From Leptodactylus fallax (lineage: Eukaryota; Chordata; Amphibia; Anura; Leptodactylidae), in assembly GCA_947044405.1 (NCBI GenBank), contig CAMRHE010000077.1, forward strand, positions 3,162,001 through 3,226,000: 64,000 nucleotides of DNA. The letters run 5' to 3'. The position numbers and the translations under genes were made by a program. This document shows, in pieces, positions 61,281-64,000 of the stretch. The notes under the pieces are model-generated. The model searched no databases. It saw only the letters and a program-made list of their open reading frames with translations, and was not told where the DNA came from. Positions within the stretch are counted from its first letter, which is position 1, and the number at the start of each line of letters is the position of its first letter.

Positions 61281-63230
61281 TGACATTAGGAAAGATTACA
61301 GTCTCTTTCCATCATGTTTACCCCAGTGCAGTCTCTATTGAGCTCAGGTTGATAGGGCGGTAGTTCCCAGGGAGTTCCCCCTCAGCACTGAATGTGCTTC
61401 CCCCATCAGTAGTCACAGCAGCGCCCCTCATCTCTCACCAGTAATCTGCAGTATTGTTTTTTTTTCACATTAGTCACCTTAGCCCCAGTTGTAGCACTGT
61501 CATCCCTTTTTCCAAGTACTTGTGACAATGCCACCACCCAATACTTGCCTGCAACATGCTTCAATAATATGCCCCCTACTGAAAGGAAGTTACACTTGAG
61601 AAGCCAGGTTACTAGTTCTTTCATATAAGGAAATGATCATCATATTATCACCCCTTTACCCTTCACAGAGGATGTACCCTCTGATTATCCCATTAGGAGG
61701 ATGCATACTGGGCAAAATCGGTGTCGGTGAGCTGCCCTTGATGTTACAGTTGTTCCCACCCAAATGCTGTCGGTTATTGTGGTGGCTTCACCTGTCAATT
61801 GTAACTTTTGCAGACATTTTTGGCCTGTTTGATTCTGGCAAATATGTGATGATCTATGCATGGTTTTATTGATGTTTGTCAAAAATGTGAAAATTGTGGT
61901 GGCAATGAAGGGGTTAACACTATATGCCTACCGAGCTCTGACATGATCTCACATTGTAATTCAGAAACTTCCAGAAGCAGTCACTGAGGGTAGATCTAGG
62001 GGAGCATCTTTGTATAATCTATGAATTATAGTGACTGTAGGGTACGGTAGATCGGACTTTTTATCTCTGGTTATTCCCATCTTGTTTATCAATGGTGGGA
62101 CCCCACCGATCCTGAGAAGATGCCTAATCCCTGTACATCAACACCCTGGTTACCCTCTGTGAAGGTAACTGCAGGAAAACTCTGTTCACGTGAACGTGGT
62201 TGGCAGCAGTTCCTTGCACAGCCAGGTGGCCAGGAGTGGCGCTGTGCTAGAACATCATTGTGGCCCTTTCATGGATTGTGGGCGCCCCAGAGATTGGACC
62301 CCTCCAGTGATATGCTATGACCTTTCAAGATGGAAACAGGTTTATATAGGACACAACCCCCCAGTTCATAAGCACGTGTGACTTGTTTGGTGTCCCATAT
62401 CGACCACCTGTATTGATCTGTAGGTTTTATAATCTGAATTATCTGTGCTTCTATAGACGTCTGATGCCGCTTCAAGGTTTGTTTTTGTGGCTTTGTTATG
62501 TAAGACAGGCTTCAAGGTTTGGTTTCCATAGCAAGTTTTTTTTTTTTTTTTTTTTTTTTTTAAGGTTTGGTGTCACAGACAAGCCTTAGGTAAGCTTTAT
62601 GGATTCTGTGGCAGATTCTTTTCCTCGTACAGTAGCTAGGCCAGTTCACTGGAATGGGAACTAGGCTGCAGTGACTCAGTTTGGCCACTACACAGAGAAC
62701 AGCACTGTACACCTCAGCTGCTCGAAACAGCTCATTGTGTCTTATGTTGGGCCCCCAACATTTTGATATTGTTGACTTATTCTTAGGATGGGTCATATTT
62801 TTTTTAGCATGGAAAATCCATTTAAGGCTTTGGTTATTGTGAACAATCTCATAAAAGAGGATTATGCAAGTCTTCATGCCTGACAGTATGGAGGTATATG
62901 TCAATGACAGCAAAAGTAGTCAGGAAAGGTGGAAAACAAGAAACGTCCAGATCCCTGAAGGCCATATACTGGCCGTACCTCTAAGGATTCATGCATACAT
63001 ATGTGTACATAGTCTGTGTGCTTGCCGTGTTTTTTCAGGGCTAGCTACCCATGCCTGTGAATTATCATGTAAGAGGCTGTGAGCCCGAGGCAAAACTCCG
63101 GACAGGTCCTATTCCTTTCCGTTTTGGGGTCTTACTGACGTAAATTAATGGGCACGGGTAGCACAGGGGTATCTGTGCCGTCCGTGCCTTACTGTCTGCT
63201 CAGTCTGCTGGTAAAAGATGTTAAAGGGGT
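61281..63230. other. Intron 1 stretch
   Basis: Holds a T-tract (62536-62561). 62480-62590 has a small duplication of the words TTCAAGGTTTG / TAAGGTTTGGT around it. A TTAA-family scrap ends near 62830. No exon seen. Confidence 0.4.
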
Positions 63231-63234
63231 CCTC

Positions 63235-63585
63235 TCAGCTCTCCTCACATGTCTGCTTTACTCATGTTCCCCATAAAAATCACAATTCTGGAGTAACTTT
63301 TTATGCATTTTGCTTGTCCCTCTGTTATTCCTCCTAGAACTGGATGTTACCATTCCCTTTGTCAAATGGGTGTGTCCCTATATAGTTTGACACTGATAGC
63401 TCTGACTGGACAGTGTGAGACTGTGTAGGGACATACCTACAAACGGTAACACCCAATAGTCCATTTCATTTCCAAAGGAGTAACAGAGTAACAGATTTAG
63501 AGAAAAGATGCTCCAGAATTGTTATATTTTGAGAAATACAGATATTTAATAAACTAGGCATGTCAGGAGAGGTGAAAGGTTCTCT
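63235..63585. mobile_element. TTAA-type MITE (family C), 351 bp
   Basis: TTAA at 63231-63234 and 63586-63589. Left AGGGGTCCTCTCAGCTCTCC; right, reversed, AGAGAACCTTTCACCTCTCC. Inner arms include GGGTGTGTCCCTA and TAGGGACATACC. Best-preserved copy of a family with fragments at 22436, 24070, 50325 and 53937. Confidence 0.9.
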
Positions 63586-63629
63586 TTAACGGAGAGATTA
63601 AAATGTTAAGATAGTAATATAGATTGAAA

Positions 63630-63960
63630 TTTTAGGCTACATGCACATGACTAAAGTGGTTTTTACTGTCTGCAAAAACTGATCCGCAATCCTCAGAAAA
63701 CATGTCCACGTTGCGTCAGTATGTCACCCGCAAGCATGGATTTGGACAAAAACTTACACATATATCCGCAAATATGGATAAGAATAGGACCTGCTCTGTA
63801 ATTTGTGATTAGTTTCTATGGCCCGGATACCGATCAGTAAAAACTGCAGACATGTGTATGGGGCTATAGAAATGAATGGGTCAGTAATTGTATACTATCC
63901 GCAATTGTGGACAATATACTGAAAACAACTATGGTCGTGTTCATGGGACCTTATTTCCAG
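63630..63960. repeat. Repeat E relative
   Basis: GGCTACATGCACATGAC at the left and GGTCGTGTTCATGGGACC at the right, with AATAGGACCTGCTCTGTAAT and GAAATGAATGGGTCAGT inside. Diverged from the copies at 41208 and 56587. Confidence 0.65.
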
Positions 63961-64000
63961 AAGTGGTGATCAGGAAAGTATCAGGAGGACAGTACTCAAT

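Overview
This window looks like vertebrate nuclear DNA, most likely from a frog or toad. There are no densely packed genes. Instead there is a thick mix of DNA-transposon families: TTAA-flanked foldback elements, Tc1/mariner elements, hAT-like elements with 8-bp target duplications, a Penelope-like retroelement, minisatellites of about 24-37 bp, and GATA/AT/AAT microsatellites. The repeat vocabulary (termini such as TTAAAGGGGTT, CAGGGGCGTAACTA and CTAAGGCCCCACGT) is the kind I associate with large anuran genomes. That assignment comes from memory, not from a search.

Layout. Bases 1-46,590 appear intergenic: no convincing host exon, but many repeats. The best defined are a 965-bp hAT-like element (2199-3163) with a perfect 8-bp target duplication; two short relatives (3902-4071 and 38730-38908); several TTAA-flanked elements (9024, 10879, 14834, 31075, 41764, 45178); two sister Tc1 deletion derivatives (22924-23823 and 29271-30203); a decayed third Tc1/mariner lineage (24757-25195); and a 5'-truncated Penelope-like element (27341-28282) that keeps its GIY-YIG endonuclease, a 12-bp target duplication and a hammerhead-like core.

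At 46,590-47,190 there is a CpG-rich promoter with four CCAAT boxes, two tiny upstream ORFs and a first coding exon on the + strand (47050-47184, 45 codons) ending at a consensus splice donor. This is the only host gene I can support. I do not recognise its product with confidence. The remaining 17 kb would be its first intron. It contains more transposons, including a nearly complete Tc1-like element with 211-bp inverted repeats and a DD34E transposase gene damaged near its 3' end (57249-58863), and two non-repeat stretches (about 51410-51710 and 53050-53850) that look like candidate conserved regulatory DNA.

I saw no convincing new biological system. The most original leads are the family of transposons carrying minisatellites and hairpins, the two Tc1 derivatives that share one deletion and one frameshift (so were mobilised in trans), the hammerhead-like motif in the Penelope tail, and the CCAAT-array promoter driving an unidentified gene.
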